NCBI RefSeq assembly: GCF_035917335.1
Contig: NZ_CP109067.1
Span: 6,757,001 to 6,821,000, forward strand
Length of the DNA: 64,000 nt
Direction: 5' to 3'
Source of the DNA: Micromonospora sp. NBC_01813
GTDB lineage: Bacteria; Actinomycetota; Actinomycetes; Mycobacteriales; Micromonosporaceae
Shown piece after piece: positions 8,800 to 16,697 of the stretch. Every line of letters begins with the position of its first letter. The stretch's first letter is position 1. The notes under the pieces are model-generated. The model was not told the origin of the DNA and ran no database searches. It was given only the letters and a program-made list of their open reading frames with translations. The translations under genes and the position numbers were made by a program.

Positions 8800-9083
8800 T
8801 CGCGATCTTGAGGTGTGGAGCGGTCGGTCGTCGGCCCGGTGGCCGGCCCCCAGCGCGGGGAATGGTCGGCGGGGTGGCGTGGTTGTACATGGTCCGCAGC
8901 GCAGTAGCGGCCCCCCACCCACTCGGGGGCACCGCCCCACTCACTCGGGGTAAGCCGGCGGGCCCCGCGCGGCGGACACCCCCAGAGACATGTTGTGTCA
9001 CCGCACCACCCGGTAAGTGCCGTTACCGCACATTCCGCGCCATGCGGGGTGTGTATCCCCCCGGAACGGAAGGTGGACCCCCC

Positions 9084-9695
9084 ATGACCACGATCATCAG
9101 CCGTACCGTGCGTACCAGCCTGCGTAACACCGCCCTCGGCATCGCCGGACTGACCCTGGCCGGCGGCGCGATCGCCGCTCCGGCGCTGGCCGCCGACCAC
9201 GCCCCCACCGGCGTGCAGGCCGCCGCGAGCGCCGCTGCCAGCAGCGCCGTTGACAGCAGCAAGCTGACCCCGCACGGGGTGCAGGGTGAGCAGTCCCGGA
9301 TCGATCTGAGCGCCGAGCAGACCGACAACGTCAAGGGCATCATCGCGGCCACCAAGAAGGCCGGCATGGACGAGCGGGCCGCCGTCGTCGCGATCGGCAC
9401 CGCACTGCAGGAGTCGAAGTTGGAGAACCTCGGTCACCTGGGTGACCGTAACGACCACGACTCGCAGGGCCTGTTCCAGCAGCGGCCGTCGTCCGGCTGG
9501 GGTTCGGTGGAGCAGATCACCGACGTCGAGTACTCGACCACCGCGTTCCTGGAGGGTCTGAAGGGTGTCGACGGCTGGCAGGACATGCCGTTGACCGACG
9601 CCGCCCAGAAGGTTCAGGTCTCGGCTTTCCCGGATCACTATGCGCAGTGGGAGACCCAGGCCGCCGAGCTCGTCGCCCAGCACTGGAACAGCTGA
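9084..9695 (+). CDS. Secreted lysozyme/transglycosylase-like protein
   Basis: 203 residues from the ATG at 9084, preceded by ggaaggtgg. A signal peptide is clear (basic start, hydrophobic LGIAGLTLAGGAIA, cleavage near ALA-ADH). After an Ala-rich linker the mature part contains AVVAIGTALQESKLENLGHLGDRNDHDSQGLFQQRP as read across residues about 110-145: a Glu in the ALQES segment, then the SQGLFQQRP segment. That pattern resembles SLT/goose-lysozyme-like folds with the catalytic Glu in an ESK context. A role in peptidoglycan turnover is likely but not proven. It is a monocistronic gene ending at a convergent terminator. Confidence 0.75.
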   Translation: MTTIISRTVRTSLRNTALGIAGLTLAGGAIAAPALAADHAPTGVQAAASAAASSAVDSSKLTPHGVQGEQSRIDLSAEQTDNVKGIIAATKKAGMDERAAVVAIGTALQESKLENLGHLGDRNDHDSQGLFQQRPSSGWGSVEQITDVEYSTTAFLEGLKGVDGWQDMPLTDAAQKVQVSAFPDHYAQWETQAAELVAQHWNS

Positions 9696-9724
9696 CCCGC
9701 AGGCACCGAGACAACCGACAGTGT

Positions 9725-9760
9725 GAGGGCCGGATCCCGTACCACCGGGGTCCGGCCCTC
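9725..9760. terminator. Hairpin between convergent genes
   Basis: Arms 9725-9738 (gagggccggatccc) and 9747-9760 pair over 14 positions with one G-U type mismatch and an 8-nt loop. It lies between the rightward lysozyme-like gene and the leftward COG0523 gene and could serve both. Confidence 0.7.
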
Positions 9761-9788
9761 GACGCGTAGTCCGCAGGGGTGGGCCGGC

Positions 9789-11030
9789 TCAGCAGCCCGC
9801 GAAAGGATCCGGCAGTGCACGCCAGCCGGCCTCGCCGTCGGCGAGTTCCGCGTCGGTGAGCAGACAGGATGCCAGCCGTCGGTGCAGGTCGACGGGGTCG
9901 AAGTCGATGCCGATGAAGACCAGGTTGCTGTCCCGGTCACCGTAGTACGGGTCCCACTCCAACGCGGCGGCCAGCCGCCGTTGCGCGCTGGCCTGGTGCC
10001 ACTCGGCATCGGGCAGGGTGACCAGCCATGGGCCGAGGGTATGCATCGCGACCCCGCCGCCGGCGCACTCCCAGGCGATGACGGTGTCGGGTTGGCTGGC
10101 CAGCCAGAGGTGGCCACGGGAGCGCAGCGCGTGGATGGTCACCTCGTCCAGTGCGGCGTGCAGCCGGCCCGGGTGGAACGGCCGCCGGGCGCGGAACACG
10201 GCGGAGACGATGCCGCAGTCGGCGATCGGTTCGTGCACCCCGATCGGGTAGCCCTCGACGCCACGGCCCAGTACGCCAGGGGTCTCCGGACGGTGCCGGT
10301 CGGTGTGCCGGAGCCGGGTGGCGAGCCCGGTCGCGTCGACGGTCGGTCCGTCGCCGGCGGTCAGCTGCACCGCCCAGGGAGCCAGCCGGTGCACCAGTAC
10401 GGCGAGCCGCTGGGCCTCGAAGACGTCGTCGGGAGTGCCGCCCCACAGCACGACCGTGTCCGCGTACTCGATCTGGCGGACGATCACGTCGGCGAGTGAG
10501 CGGTGGTCGTCGGGTGCGGCGGCGATGCCCAGTTGGGCCAGGTCGTCCGTGCTGGCCAGGCCGTCGAGCAGATGTTCGGCGGCGACGACGGTCACGTACG
10601 AGTCGAACCGGACCAGATCGGCGATGGACGCCCCGCCGACCTGGCAGTGCGCGCAGGCAGCGGCGACCGACTCCGGCTCGACCACCTCGGGCAGGACCAG
10701 CACGATGTCGCGGGCCGGCTGGTCGGCGGCGAGCCGGGCCAGGGTGGGCAGGATGTCCTCGCGCAGGGTGCAGGAGACGCAGCCGTGGGCGAGTTCGACG
10801 CGGGCGTCCTCGACGATGCCGGACCCGGTGCGGACCACCCGGTGGACGGTGCCGTCGTTGATCGAGCTGAGGTCGTGGCGGACGACGTACAGGGTCGGAT
10901 CGGCGGCGAGCAGGGTCCGGGCGACGGCCATGGTGGCGGCGGGCCAGAAGCCCGAGAGGACGGTGACCGCCGGGCGGGTGTCGGCGGGTGGCCGGGCGGT
11001 GCGGCCGGCCGGAGCAAGCGGTGACGGCAT
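9789..11030 (-). CDS. COG0523/CobW-family zinc-homeostasis protein with degenerate P-loop
   Basis: 413 residues. The family pattern is clear: VTVLSGF (22-28), the metal motif GCVSCTLRED (Cys84 and Cys87, normally CxCC), and a CobW C-terminal domain (LWLASQPDTVIAWECAGGG, SNLVFIGIDFDPVDL). COG0523 proteins are usually GTPases that deliver zinc or other metals. Here the Walker A position reads GFWPAATMA instead of GxxGxGKT/S, so GTP binding may be lost. The gene faces the cysteine-poor L28/L33 genes across a Zur-type box, which points to induction under zinc starvation. The metal and client are inferred. Confidence 0.85.
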   Translation of the reverse strand: MPSPLAPAGRTARPPADTRPAVTVLSGFWPAATMAVARTLLAADPTLYVVRHDLSSINDGTVHRVVRTGSGIVEDARVELAHGCVSCTLREDILPTLARLAADQPARDIVLVLPEVVEPESVAAACAHCQVGGASIADLVRFDSYVTVVAAEHLLDGLASTDDLAQLGIAAAPDDHRSLADVIVRQIEYADTVVLWGGTPDDVFEAQRLAVLVHRLAPWAVQLTAGDGPTVDATGLATRLRHTDRHRPETPGVLGRGVEGYPIGVHEPIADCGIVSAVFRARRPFHPGRLHAALDEVTIHALRSRGHLWLASQPDTVIAWECAGGGVAMHTLGPWLVTLPDAEWHQASAQRRLAAALEWDPYYGDRDSNLVFIGIDFDPVDLHRRLASCLLTDAELADGEAGWRALPDPFAGC

Positions 11031-11051
11031 TCACGTTCCCCTCGACTTAGT

Positions 11052-11066
11052 TGAAAACGGTTGTCA
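11052..11066. promoter_or_regulatory. Zur-box-like operator between divergent genes
   Basis: tgaaaacggttgtca at 11052-11066 matches the actinobacterial Zur palindrome (tgaaaatgattttca type) with one break in symmetry. It lies 22 bp from the COG0523 start and 11 bp before the winged-helix start. One bound repressor could block both directions. A second half-site (tgaaaatga, 11499-11507) lies upstream of rpmB. Confidence 0.75.
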
Positions 11067-11076
11067 TTATAGTGGC

Positions 11077-11550
11077 ATGGATGCCGCCGTACGACATCGC
11101 CTCATCGGGCTGCTGGAGCAGTTGCTCAGCGAGCCCTCGCCGACCGGTCGGGACGTGTCCGTGGCGGCCGCAGGGCCAGCTGCCGACCTGGCCGATCCCG
11201 CCGCGCTGCGGATCTACCCGGAGTCCAGGATCGTCCTGCTGGGGCTGGTGGAGATCGCGTTGACCCGTCGCGAGTTCGACCTGCTCTACTTCCTGGCCAG
11301 TCATCCGCGTCAGGTGTTCACGCGGGCGCAGTTGCTCGACAGGGTGTGGGGGCACCACCGCAGCGGTCCGCGCGGCGTCGACGTACACGTCCGCCGGTTG
11401 CGCGGCAAGCTCGGCGACGACCTGCCGGTGGTGCGCACCATCCACGGCGTGGGGTACCGCCTCGACGGCTCCGTCCCGGTCGTGGTGTTACGCTCGCCTG
11501 AAAATGACACCCATGTTCAAAGGAGCGGCGAGTATGTCCCGACGATGTGA
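11077..11550 (+). CDS. Stand-alone OmpR-type winged-helix DNA-binding protein
   Basis: 157 residues from the ATG at 11077. About 70 N-terminal residues show no receiver domain. Residues about 65-140 match the OmpR/PhoB effector domain: [51 protein letters not shown]. With no phosphoacceptor it cannot be a classical response regulator. It sits directly behind the Zur box, and its end overlaps rpmB by 17 bp, so it probably leads a zinc-responsive operon with the two ribosomal protein genes. Its targets are unknown. Confidence 0.82.
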   Translation: MDAAVRHRLIGLLEQLLSEPSPTGRDVSVAAAGPAADLADPAALRIYPESRIVLLGLVEIALTRREFDLLYFLASHPRQVFTRAQLLDRVWGHHRSGPRGVDVHVRRLRGKLGDDLPVVRTIHGVGYRLDGSVPVVVLRSPENDTHVQRSGEYVPTM

Positions 11551-11770
11551 CGTCACCGGGTCCGTGCCCGGCGTCGGCAACTCGGTGTCCCACTCGCACC
11601 GCCGGACCCGCCGACAGTGGCGGCCCAACCTGCAACGACACCGCTACTGGCTGCCCGCCGAGCGTCGCTGGGTCACCCTGAGCCTCACCGCCAAAGCCAT
11701 GCGTACGGTCGACCGGCGCGGGATCGAGGCGGTCGTGGCCGACCTGCGGGCCAAGGGCGTGCGGCGCTGA
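11534..11770 (+). CDS. rpmB: 50S ribosomal protein L28, zinc-independent paralogue
   Basis: 78 residues from the ATG at 11534, with aaaggagcggcg upstream. L28 features: [20 protein letters not shown] and the basic [17 protein letters not shown]. Only one cysteine (C5) is present, so the CxxC pairs of zinc-binding L28 are missing. Such C-minus paralogues replace the zinc forms when zinc is scarce and are Zur-controlled in actinobacteria. Its stop overlaps the rpmG start (TGATG). The housekeeping copies should lie elsewhere in the genome. Confidence 0.95.
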   Translation: MSRRCDVTGSVPGVGNSVSHSHRRTRRQWRPNLQRHRYWLPAERRWVTLSLTAKAMRTVDRRGIEAVVADLRAKGVRR

Positions 11771-11937
11771 TGGCCCGGCAGACCGATGTGCGACCGGTGA
11801 TCAAACTGCGCAGTACCGAGGGCACCGGCTACACCTACGTCACCCGCAAGAACCGGCGCAACGACCCCGACCGGCTGGTGTTGCGCAAGTACGACCCCGT
11901 ACTGCGCCGGCACGTCCTGTTCCGCGAGGAACGCTGA
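11770..11937 (+). CDS. rpmG: 50S ribosomal protein L33, zinc-independent paralogue
   Basis: 55 residues, start coupled to the rpmB stop. L33 features: [20 protein letters not shown] and [18 protein letters not shown]. It has no cysteine at all, whereas zinc-type L33 has two CxxC pairs. Together with the C-minus L28 this forms the usual zinc-sparing ribosome set. Transcription is expected to rise when Zur loses zinc. Confidence 0.96.
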   Translation: MARQTDVRPVIKLRSTEGTGYTYVTRKNRRNDPDRLVLRKYDPVLRRHVLFREER

Positions 11938-11994
11938 CGCCGGGACCGCGAAAGTCGGCCGGCCCAGGCCCGGGGATTTGACGGATCGCTGGAT

Positions 11995-12030
11995 GTCGGG
12001 CACCGTGGGTTGCAGACGGCCGTGCCCGAC
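11995..12030 (+). terminator. Hairpin downstream of rpmG
   Basis: gtcgggcac at 11995-12003 pairs exactly with gtgcccgac at 12022-12030 around an 18-nt loop, 58 bp after the rpmG stop. It is a modest candidate for the end of the zinc operon. The rest of 11938-12188 shows no gene. Confidence 0.45.
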
Positions 12031-12188
12031 CCCAGTCCCTGGAGCCCTCGCAGCCCGCCTTCGACCGCCCGCAGCGCATCGCCCGCCGTGCCGTCGACCC
12101 ATTCCCGATCATGCCGCGCACCTGTCGTGCGGTGTCTCGGCCGGAAACCTGTTTCCGGCGATCACGCCAACCCGACCAAGGAGTTGCC

Positions 12189-12473
12189 ATGCTGACCGTG
12201 ACCGACAACGCCGTTTTCGTGATCCGCGAGATCGCCGCCCAGCAGCAGTCACCGGAGAACGCCGGCCTGCGGATCGCCGCCGACGCGTCGGCCGGTTCGC
12301 TCACCCTGACGCTTGCCGAGGAGCCGACCGTCGGCGACCAGGTGCTGGACTCCTCCGGTGCCCGGATCTTCCTGGACCCGGACGCGGCCGACATGCTGCA
12401 GGACAAGTCACTCGACGCCGCGGTCGACGACGACGGTGGTGTGCGATTCGGCATCGCCGCGCAAGCCGGCTGA
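12189..12473 (+). CDS. HesB/IscA-like protein lacking cysteines
   Basis: 94 residues from the ATG at 12189, with caaggagttgcc upstream. The fold pattern resembles the HesB/IscA family (LTVTDNAVFVIREIAAQ, LRIAADASAGSLTLTL, ARIFLDPDAADML). IscA-type carriers use three conserved cysteines to hold iron or an Fe-S cluster; this protein has none, so Fe-S transfer is unlikely by the known route. It stands alone between the zinc locus and the GGDEF-EAL gene. Its present role is unknown. Confidence 0.75.
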   Translation: MLTVTDNAVFVIREIAAQQQSPENAGLRIAADASAGSLTLTLAEEPTVGDQVLDSSGARIFLDPDAADMLQDKSLDAAVDDDGGVRFGIAAQAG

Positions 12474-12575
12474 GCAAGCCGACCGACCACGGTCGATCGT
12501 CCAACTGGACAAGTCCCTTGTAAACTCGCCGACAGCGGGTGCGGCGGCATCCGCAAGGAGCGATAGATTCCGCCG

Positions 12576-14882
12576 GTGGCAGCACACGGGCCGGGAATCG
12601 CGCGCCGGGCTGGTCGGCTCGATGCCGGCCGGCTCCGCCGCCCACCCGTTGGCGTGCTCGTCGTCGTCGGCACCGTGGTCGTCGTCGGCGAGACAGGCTG
12701 GTTGCTGTCCGGCCAACCGGCCGCCGGCCTGGTCAGCGACCTGGGTGCCACCATCGTGGCCAGCTGCGCGGCGGTGGCCTGCGCGATCACCGCGAGCAGC
12801 CACCCGTCGGCGCTGCGCCGGTTCTGGCTGTTGCTGTCGGCCACGATGGCGTTGGCCGCCGCCGGGCGGATGATCTGGACGATCGGCCGGCTCGCCGCCG
12901 GGTCGTTGCCGCACACTCCGCTGATCGGCCTCGTCTTCTTCGCCGGCATCGTCACCGGAACGGCCGCGCTGCTCAGCGCGGTGTCCGCGCCCCGCAGCGC
13001 GGTCGGCCGCGCCCGGGTACTGCTGGACGGGGTGATCGTCGGGCTGGCCCTCGTCCCGGTCTCCTGGGTGGTGGTCTACCAGGACATGCTCAGCGCCGAG
13101 CTGGACGATCCGGCCCGCAGTATCGGGATGCTCTACCCGATGATGGACCTCATCCAGCTCGCGGTGCTGATCTCGGTGGCCAGCCCGGCCAGACCACTGT
13201 GGCCACCGTTGACGCTCCTCGGCGCCAGCCTCGCGGTGCGCGCCGGAGCCGACGCGGTCTACGTGTCGCTGATCGCCCAGGGGCAGTATCACCCCGGCCA
13301 CCCACTCGATGTCTGCTGGCCACTGAGCTACCTGCTGGTGGCCCTCGCCAGCCGTCACCCGCCGCCAGTCGACCTCGACCAGGTGGACGAGACCGCCGAA
13401 CCGCCGCCGTTGCCGTGGTGGCGGGTCGCGCTGCCGTACCTGACGGTCGGTGCGGCGATCGCGGCGATCATCGTCGCGGGGGAGCCGTCACCGCTGATCT
13501 ACGGCAGCGCCCTCGGGCTGCTCGCCGCGCTCGCGGTGCGTCAGGCGCTCGCCGCCAACGAGAACCGCCGGCTGGCCGGCCGGCTGCGCCGGCTCGCCTA
13601 CACCGACCAGCTGACCGGCCTGCCGAACCGGCTGCTGTTCAACCGGCGGCTGCGCCAGGCCATCAACGCGGACCTGTCGTCGGAGGACGAGCGGTCCGGC
13701 GAGGGAAGCGTCGCTGTCCTGCTGCTCGACCTCGACGGCTTCAAACAGGTCAACGACCGGTTCGGGCACGCCACCGGCGACGCGATGCTCAGCGAGGTGG
13801 CGGCGCGGATGCAGACCGTCGTCGGCGAGGCCGGCATGATCGCCCGGCTCGGCGGCGACGAGTTCGCCGTACTGCTCGACCCGGCCAGGGACCCGCGACA
13901 CCTGGCGGGCCGGTTGCTGGCCGCGCTCGGCGACGGCAGGGTGACCTCGGCGAGCATCGGCATCGCCGAGTACGGACCGGAGCACACCGGCGACGCCGAC
14001 CTGCTGCGCGACGCCGACATCGCGATGTACGCGGCGAAGGCGGCCGGTAAGTCGGCGTACCGGGTCTGCACCCCCGGCCTGCGCGAAGCAGCCGTCAACC
14101 GGGCCGAGTTGATCGCCGACCTGCGCTGGGCGGTCGACGACGGCAGCCAGTTCGAGCTGGCGTACCAGCCGATCGTCGAGGTCGAAACCGGGCGGGTACG
14201 CGGCGCCGAGGCGCTGGTGCGGTGGCGGCATCCGCGACACGGGCTGCTCCCGCCGGCCCGGTTCCTGCCGCTGGCCGAGGAGACCGGCCTGGTGGTGCCG
14301 CTGGACCGCTGGGTGCTCGCCGCCGCCTGCCGCGATGCCACCGCCTGGCAGGAGCTGGCCCCGGGCACCACGGTCGCGGTGAACCTGGCACCGGCCCATC
14401 TGCGTCGGCCTGACCTGATCGGCACGGTGGACGCGGCAGTGGCGGCGGCCGGGCTCGACGCCGCCCGGCTGACCCTGGAACTGACCGAGACGGCGTTGAT
14501 CGACAGCACCGACGAGGTACTGGCCCGCCTCGCCCAGTTGCGCGAACTCGACGTACGCATCTCGATCGACGACTTCGGCACCGGGTACTCGTCGTTGAGC
14601 TATCTGCACCGGCTGCCGGCCACCGACCTGAAGATCGACCGGTCCTTCGTGGCGCGACTCGATTCACGTGATCCACAGGCGTACGCGACCGTGGAGATGG
14701 TCACCCGGCTGGCCGACGCGTTCGGGCTGATCGTCGTCGCGGAAGGGGTGGAGACCGACGTCCAGCACGGTGCGGTCGCCGCGATCGGTTGCCCACGCGC
14801 CCAGGGCTACCGGTACGGTCGGCCGCAGCCGGTGGCCCAGCTCCGCGAGTCGATCACCGCGCGGCTGGCAGGCCTTGGCTGA
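12576..14882 (+). CDS. Membrane-bound GGDEF-EAL c-di-GMP enzyme
   Basis: 768 residues from a GTG. A TAGATT hexamer sits exactly 7-12 bp before the start, suggesting a leaderless transcript; the aaggag at 12555-12560 is 15 bp away. About 330 N-terminal residues form 9-10 hydrophobic helices. The GGDEF domain follows (YTDQLTGLPNR near 340; intact ARLGGDEFAVL near 425), then EAL (GAEALVRW near 543; ELTET, DDFGTGYSS, KIDRSF, AEGVET). Both active sites look intact, so it may make and degrade c-di-GMP, which controls development in filamentous actinomycetes. The membrane part may sense a ligand or the envelope state. Confidence 0.93.
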   Translation: MAAHGPGIARRAGRLDAGRLRRPPVGVLVVVGTVVVVGETGWLLSGQPAAGLVSDLGATIVASCAAVACAITASSHPSALRRFWLLLSATMALAAAGRMIWTIGRLAAGSLPHTPLIGLVFFAGIVTGTAALLSAVSAPRSAVGRARVLLDGVIVGLALVPVSWVVVYQDMLSAELDDPARSIGMLYPMMDLIQLAVLISVASPARPLWPPLTLLGASLAVRAGADAVYVSLIAQGQYHPGHPLDVCWPLSYLLVALASRHPPPVDLDQVDETAEPPPLPWWRVALPYLTVGAAIAAIIVAGEPSPLIYGSALGLLAALAVRQALAANENRRLAGRLRRLAYTDQLTGLPNRLLFNRRLRQAINADLSSEDERSGEGSVAVLLLDLDGFKQVNDRFGHATGDAMLSEVAARMQTVVGEAGMIARLGGDEFAVLLDPARDPRHLAGRLLAALGDGRVTSASIGIAEYGPEHTGDADLLRDADIAMYAAKAAGKSAYRVCTPGLREAAVNRAELIADLRWAVDDGSQFELAYQPIVEVETGRVRGAEALVRWRHPRHGLLPPARFLPLAEETGLVVPLDRWVLAAACRDATAWQELAPGTTVAVNLAPAHLRRPDLIGTVDAAVAAAGLDAARLTLELTETALIDSTDEVLARLAQLRELDVRISIDDFGTGYSSLSYLHRLPATDLKIDRSFVARLDSRDPQAYATVEMVTRLADAFGLIVVAEGVETDVQHGAVAAIGCPRAQGYRYGRPQPVAQLRESITARLAGLG

Positions 14883-14975
14883 TGGCTGGAACTTCCACAA
14901 GTGACCTTGGAATCCGATGATCGTCACGGTTATGCTGCACGGCGTCCTGCCCGCCTGATCCGTGAGGAATACACC

Positions 14976-15785
14976 ATGGCTGAGGATTACCCGGGCGAGT
15001 CGCGTCCGGCGCCCAAGCTGGACACCACAGTTCCGCAGACCGCCCGGATCTGGAACTACCTGCTCGGCGGCAAGGACAACTACGCCGTCGACCGCGAGGT
15101 CGGCGACCAGATCGAGGCCGCTGTCCCGGAGATCGTGCAGAATGCCCGGCTGTCCCGTGACTTCCTGGTCCGGTCGGTGCGTTACCTGACCGGGCAGGCC
15201 GGCATCCGGCAGTTCCTCGACATCGGCACCGGCCTGCCGACCGCCGACAACACCCACGAGGTCGCCCAGGCGGTGGCACCCGAGACCAGGATCGTCTACG
15301 TCGACAACGATCCACTGGTCCTGGCGCACGCCCGGGCGTTGCTGACCAGCACCCCCGAAGGGGCCACCGACTACGTCGACGCCGACCTGCGCGATCCCGA
15401 GCCGATCCTGCGGGAGGCGGCCCGTACGCTCGATTTCAGCCAGCCGGTCGGGCTGATGCTGATGGGGATCCTCGGCCACATCGGCGACGACGACGAAGCC
15501 TGCGCGATCGTCCGTGGGCTGCTCGACGCGCTGCCCTCCGGCAGCTACCTGGCGCTCTACGACGGCTCGGACACCAGCCCCGCCGTGGTCGAGGCCGCCC
15601 GGATCTGGAACCTGTCCGCCAACCCGCAGTACCACCTGCGCAGCCCGCAGCGGATGGGCCGGTTCTTCGACGGAATGACCATGGTGGAGCCCGGCGTGGT
15701 GTCGGTCACCCGGTGGCGCCCGGACCCCGGGCAGGGGGACATGCCGGACATCGACCAGTTCTGCGGCGTCGGACGCAAGCCGTAG
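14976..15785 (+). CDS. DUF574/PF04672 SAM-dependent methyltransferase
   Basis: 269 residues from the ATG at 14976 with gtgaggaa upstream; the frame extends to 14901 without a ribosome site. Family hallmarks: TARIWNYLLGGKDNYAVDRE near the N-terminus, the SAM-binding stretch FLDIGTGLPTADNTHEVAQ, and YVDNDPLVLAHARALL. These proteins are abundant in filamentous actinomycetes; their substrates are mostly unknown. It is followed 6 bp later by an XRE/DUF5753 regulator on the same strand, a recurrent pairing. Confidence 0.92.
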   Translation: MAEDYPGESRPAPKLDTTVPQTARIWNYLLGGKDNYAVDREVGDQIEAAVPEIVQNARLSRDFLVRSVRYLTGQAGIRQFLDIGTGLPTADNTHEVAQAVAPETRIVYVDNDPLVLAHARALLTSTPEGATDYVDADLRDPEPILREAARTLDFSQPVGLMLMGILGHIGDDDEACAIVRGLLDALPSGSYLALYDGSDTSPAVVEAARIWNLSANPQYHLRSPQRMGRFFDGMTMVEPGVVSVTRWRPDPGQGDMPDIDQFCGVGRKP

Positions 15786-15791
15786 GCCGCA

Positions 15792-16670
15792 GTGAGCGCG
15801 GTCGGGCAGTACGAGTACGCCGCCGGCGGACCCACGGTCCGCCGGATGCAACTCGGTGCCCGGCTACGCCGACTGCGGGAAGCCAAGGGGATCAGCCGGG
15901 AGGACGCCGGCTGGGCGATCCGGGCCTCCGAGTCGAAGATCAGCCGGATGGAGCTGGGCCGGGTCGGGTTCAAGGACCGCGACGTCGACGACCTGCTCAC
16001 CCTCTACGGCGTGACCGACCTCGCCGAGCGGGCGATGCTGGCGACGCTGGCCCGGGAGGCCAACCAGCCGGGCTGGTGGCATCGGTACGGTGACCTGCTG
16101 CCCACCTGGTTCCAGTACTACCTGGACCTGGAGTCGGCGGCCAGCCTGATCCGCGCGTACGAGATCCAGTTCGTGCCGGGCCTGCTGCAGACCGAGGAGT
16201 ACGCCCGTGCGGTGATCGGCATCGGCTTCAGCGAGTCCGGGACACACGAGGTGGAGCGCCGCGTCGAGCTACGGATGGCCCGCAAGCAGGTGCTGGACCG
16301 GCCGGACGCGCCCCGGGTGTGGGCGGTGATCGACGAGGCGGCGCTGTGCCGGCCGATCGGCGGGGCACAGGTGCTGCGCGGCCAGATCGAGGCGCTGGCC
16401 GAGATCAGCGAGCTACCCGGCGTACGGCTGCAGGTGGTGCCGTTCCGCAGCGGTGGCCACGCCGCGGCCGGCGGGGCGTTCAGCATCCTGCGCTTCCCGG
16501 ACCAGGAATTGCCCGACGTGGTCTACCTGGAGCATCTGACCAGCGCTCTCTACCTGGACAAGCGGGAGGACATCGACCGGTACGCGGCGGCCGTGGGTCG
16601 GCTGTTCATCGAGGCCGACCCACCGGACCGGACCCGCGACATCCTGCATCGCGCCCTGCGTCACCTGTGA
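15792..16670 (+). CDS. XRE-family regulator with DUF5753 domain
   Basis: 292 residues, GTG start. An N-terminal helix-turn-helix at about 20-75 (LGARLRRLREAKGISREDAG, SESKISRMELGR) is followed by the DUF5753 domain (PGWWHRYGD, FVPGLLQTEEYARAVI, VPFRSGGHAAAGGAFSIL, YLEHLTSALYLD). Such regulators are numerous in Streptomyces and Micromonospora, often beside DUF397 or DUF574 genes, and bind DNA to control development or antibiotic genes. No DUF397 gene is seen nearby. It is probably co-transcribed with the upstream methyltransferase. Confidence 0.93.
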   Translation: MSAVGQYEYAAGGPTVRRMQLGARLRRLREAKGISREDAGWAIRASESKISRMELGRVGFKDRDVDDLLTLYGVTDLAERAMLATLAREANQPGWWHRYGDLLPTWFQYYLDLESAASLIRAYEIQFVPGLLQTEEYARAVIGIGFSESGTHEVERRVELRMARKQVLDRPDAPRVWAVIDEAALCRPIGGAQVLRGQIEALAEISELPGVRLQVVPFRSGGHAAAGGAFSILRFPDQELPDVVYLEHLTSALYLDKREDIDRYAAAVGRLFIEADPPDRTRDILHRALRHL

Positions 16671-16696
16671 CCGTGCCTGTGCGTCACCGGTGACCG
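16657..16696. repeat. 17-bp direct repeat across a convergent junction
   Basis: tgcgtcacctgtgaccg at 16657-16673 and tgcgtcaccggtgaccg at 16680-16696 differ at one position. The first copy includes the stop of the XRE gene and the second ends just before the stop of the lipoprotein gene on the other strand. Confidence 0.8.
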
Positions 16697-16697
16697 G

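Larger units (their letters stand above)
8370..9083. other. 0.7-kb intergenic region rich in repeats
   Basis: No convincing gene is seen between the ParA-like gene (leftward) and the secreted lysozyme-like gene (rightward). It holds the ParA ribosome site, a 55-bp imperfect palindrome (8472-8526), an 8-bp tandem repeat (8695-8729) and a dispersed hairpin element (8742-8799). It should also hold the promoters of both flanking genes. Short open frames here overlap the repeats and have no ribosome sites. Confidence 0.7.

Noticed and set aside
8690-8810. Possible CRISPR-like or variable-number array in the ParA-upstream region
   Set aside because: The repeats are an 8-bp tandem run and one inverted pair; there are no regularly spaced direct repeats with unique spacers and no cas genes.
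8993-9083. Possible c-di-AMP riboswitch before the secreted lysozyme-like gene
   Set aside because: Such riboswitches often precede actinobacterial wall hydrolases, but I could not find their conserved core elements in this leader.
11499-11520. A second full Zur box before rpmB
   Set aside because: Only one half-site (tgaaaatga) matches; the other half is poor, so it is mentioned as a half-site only.
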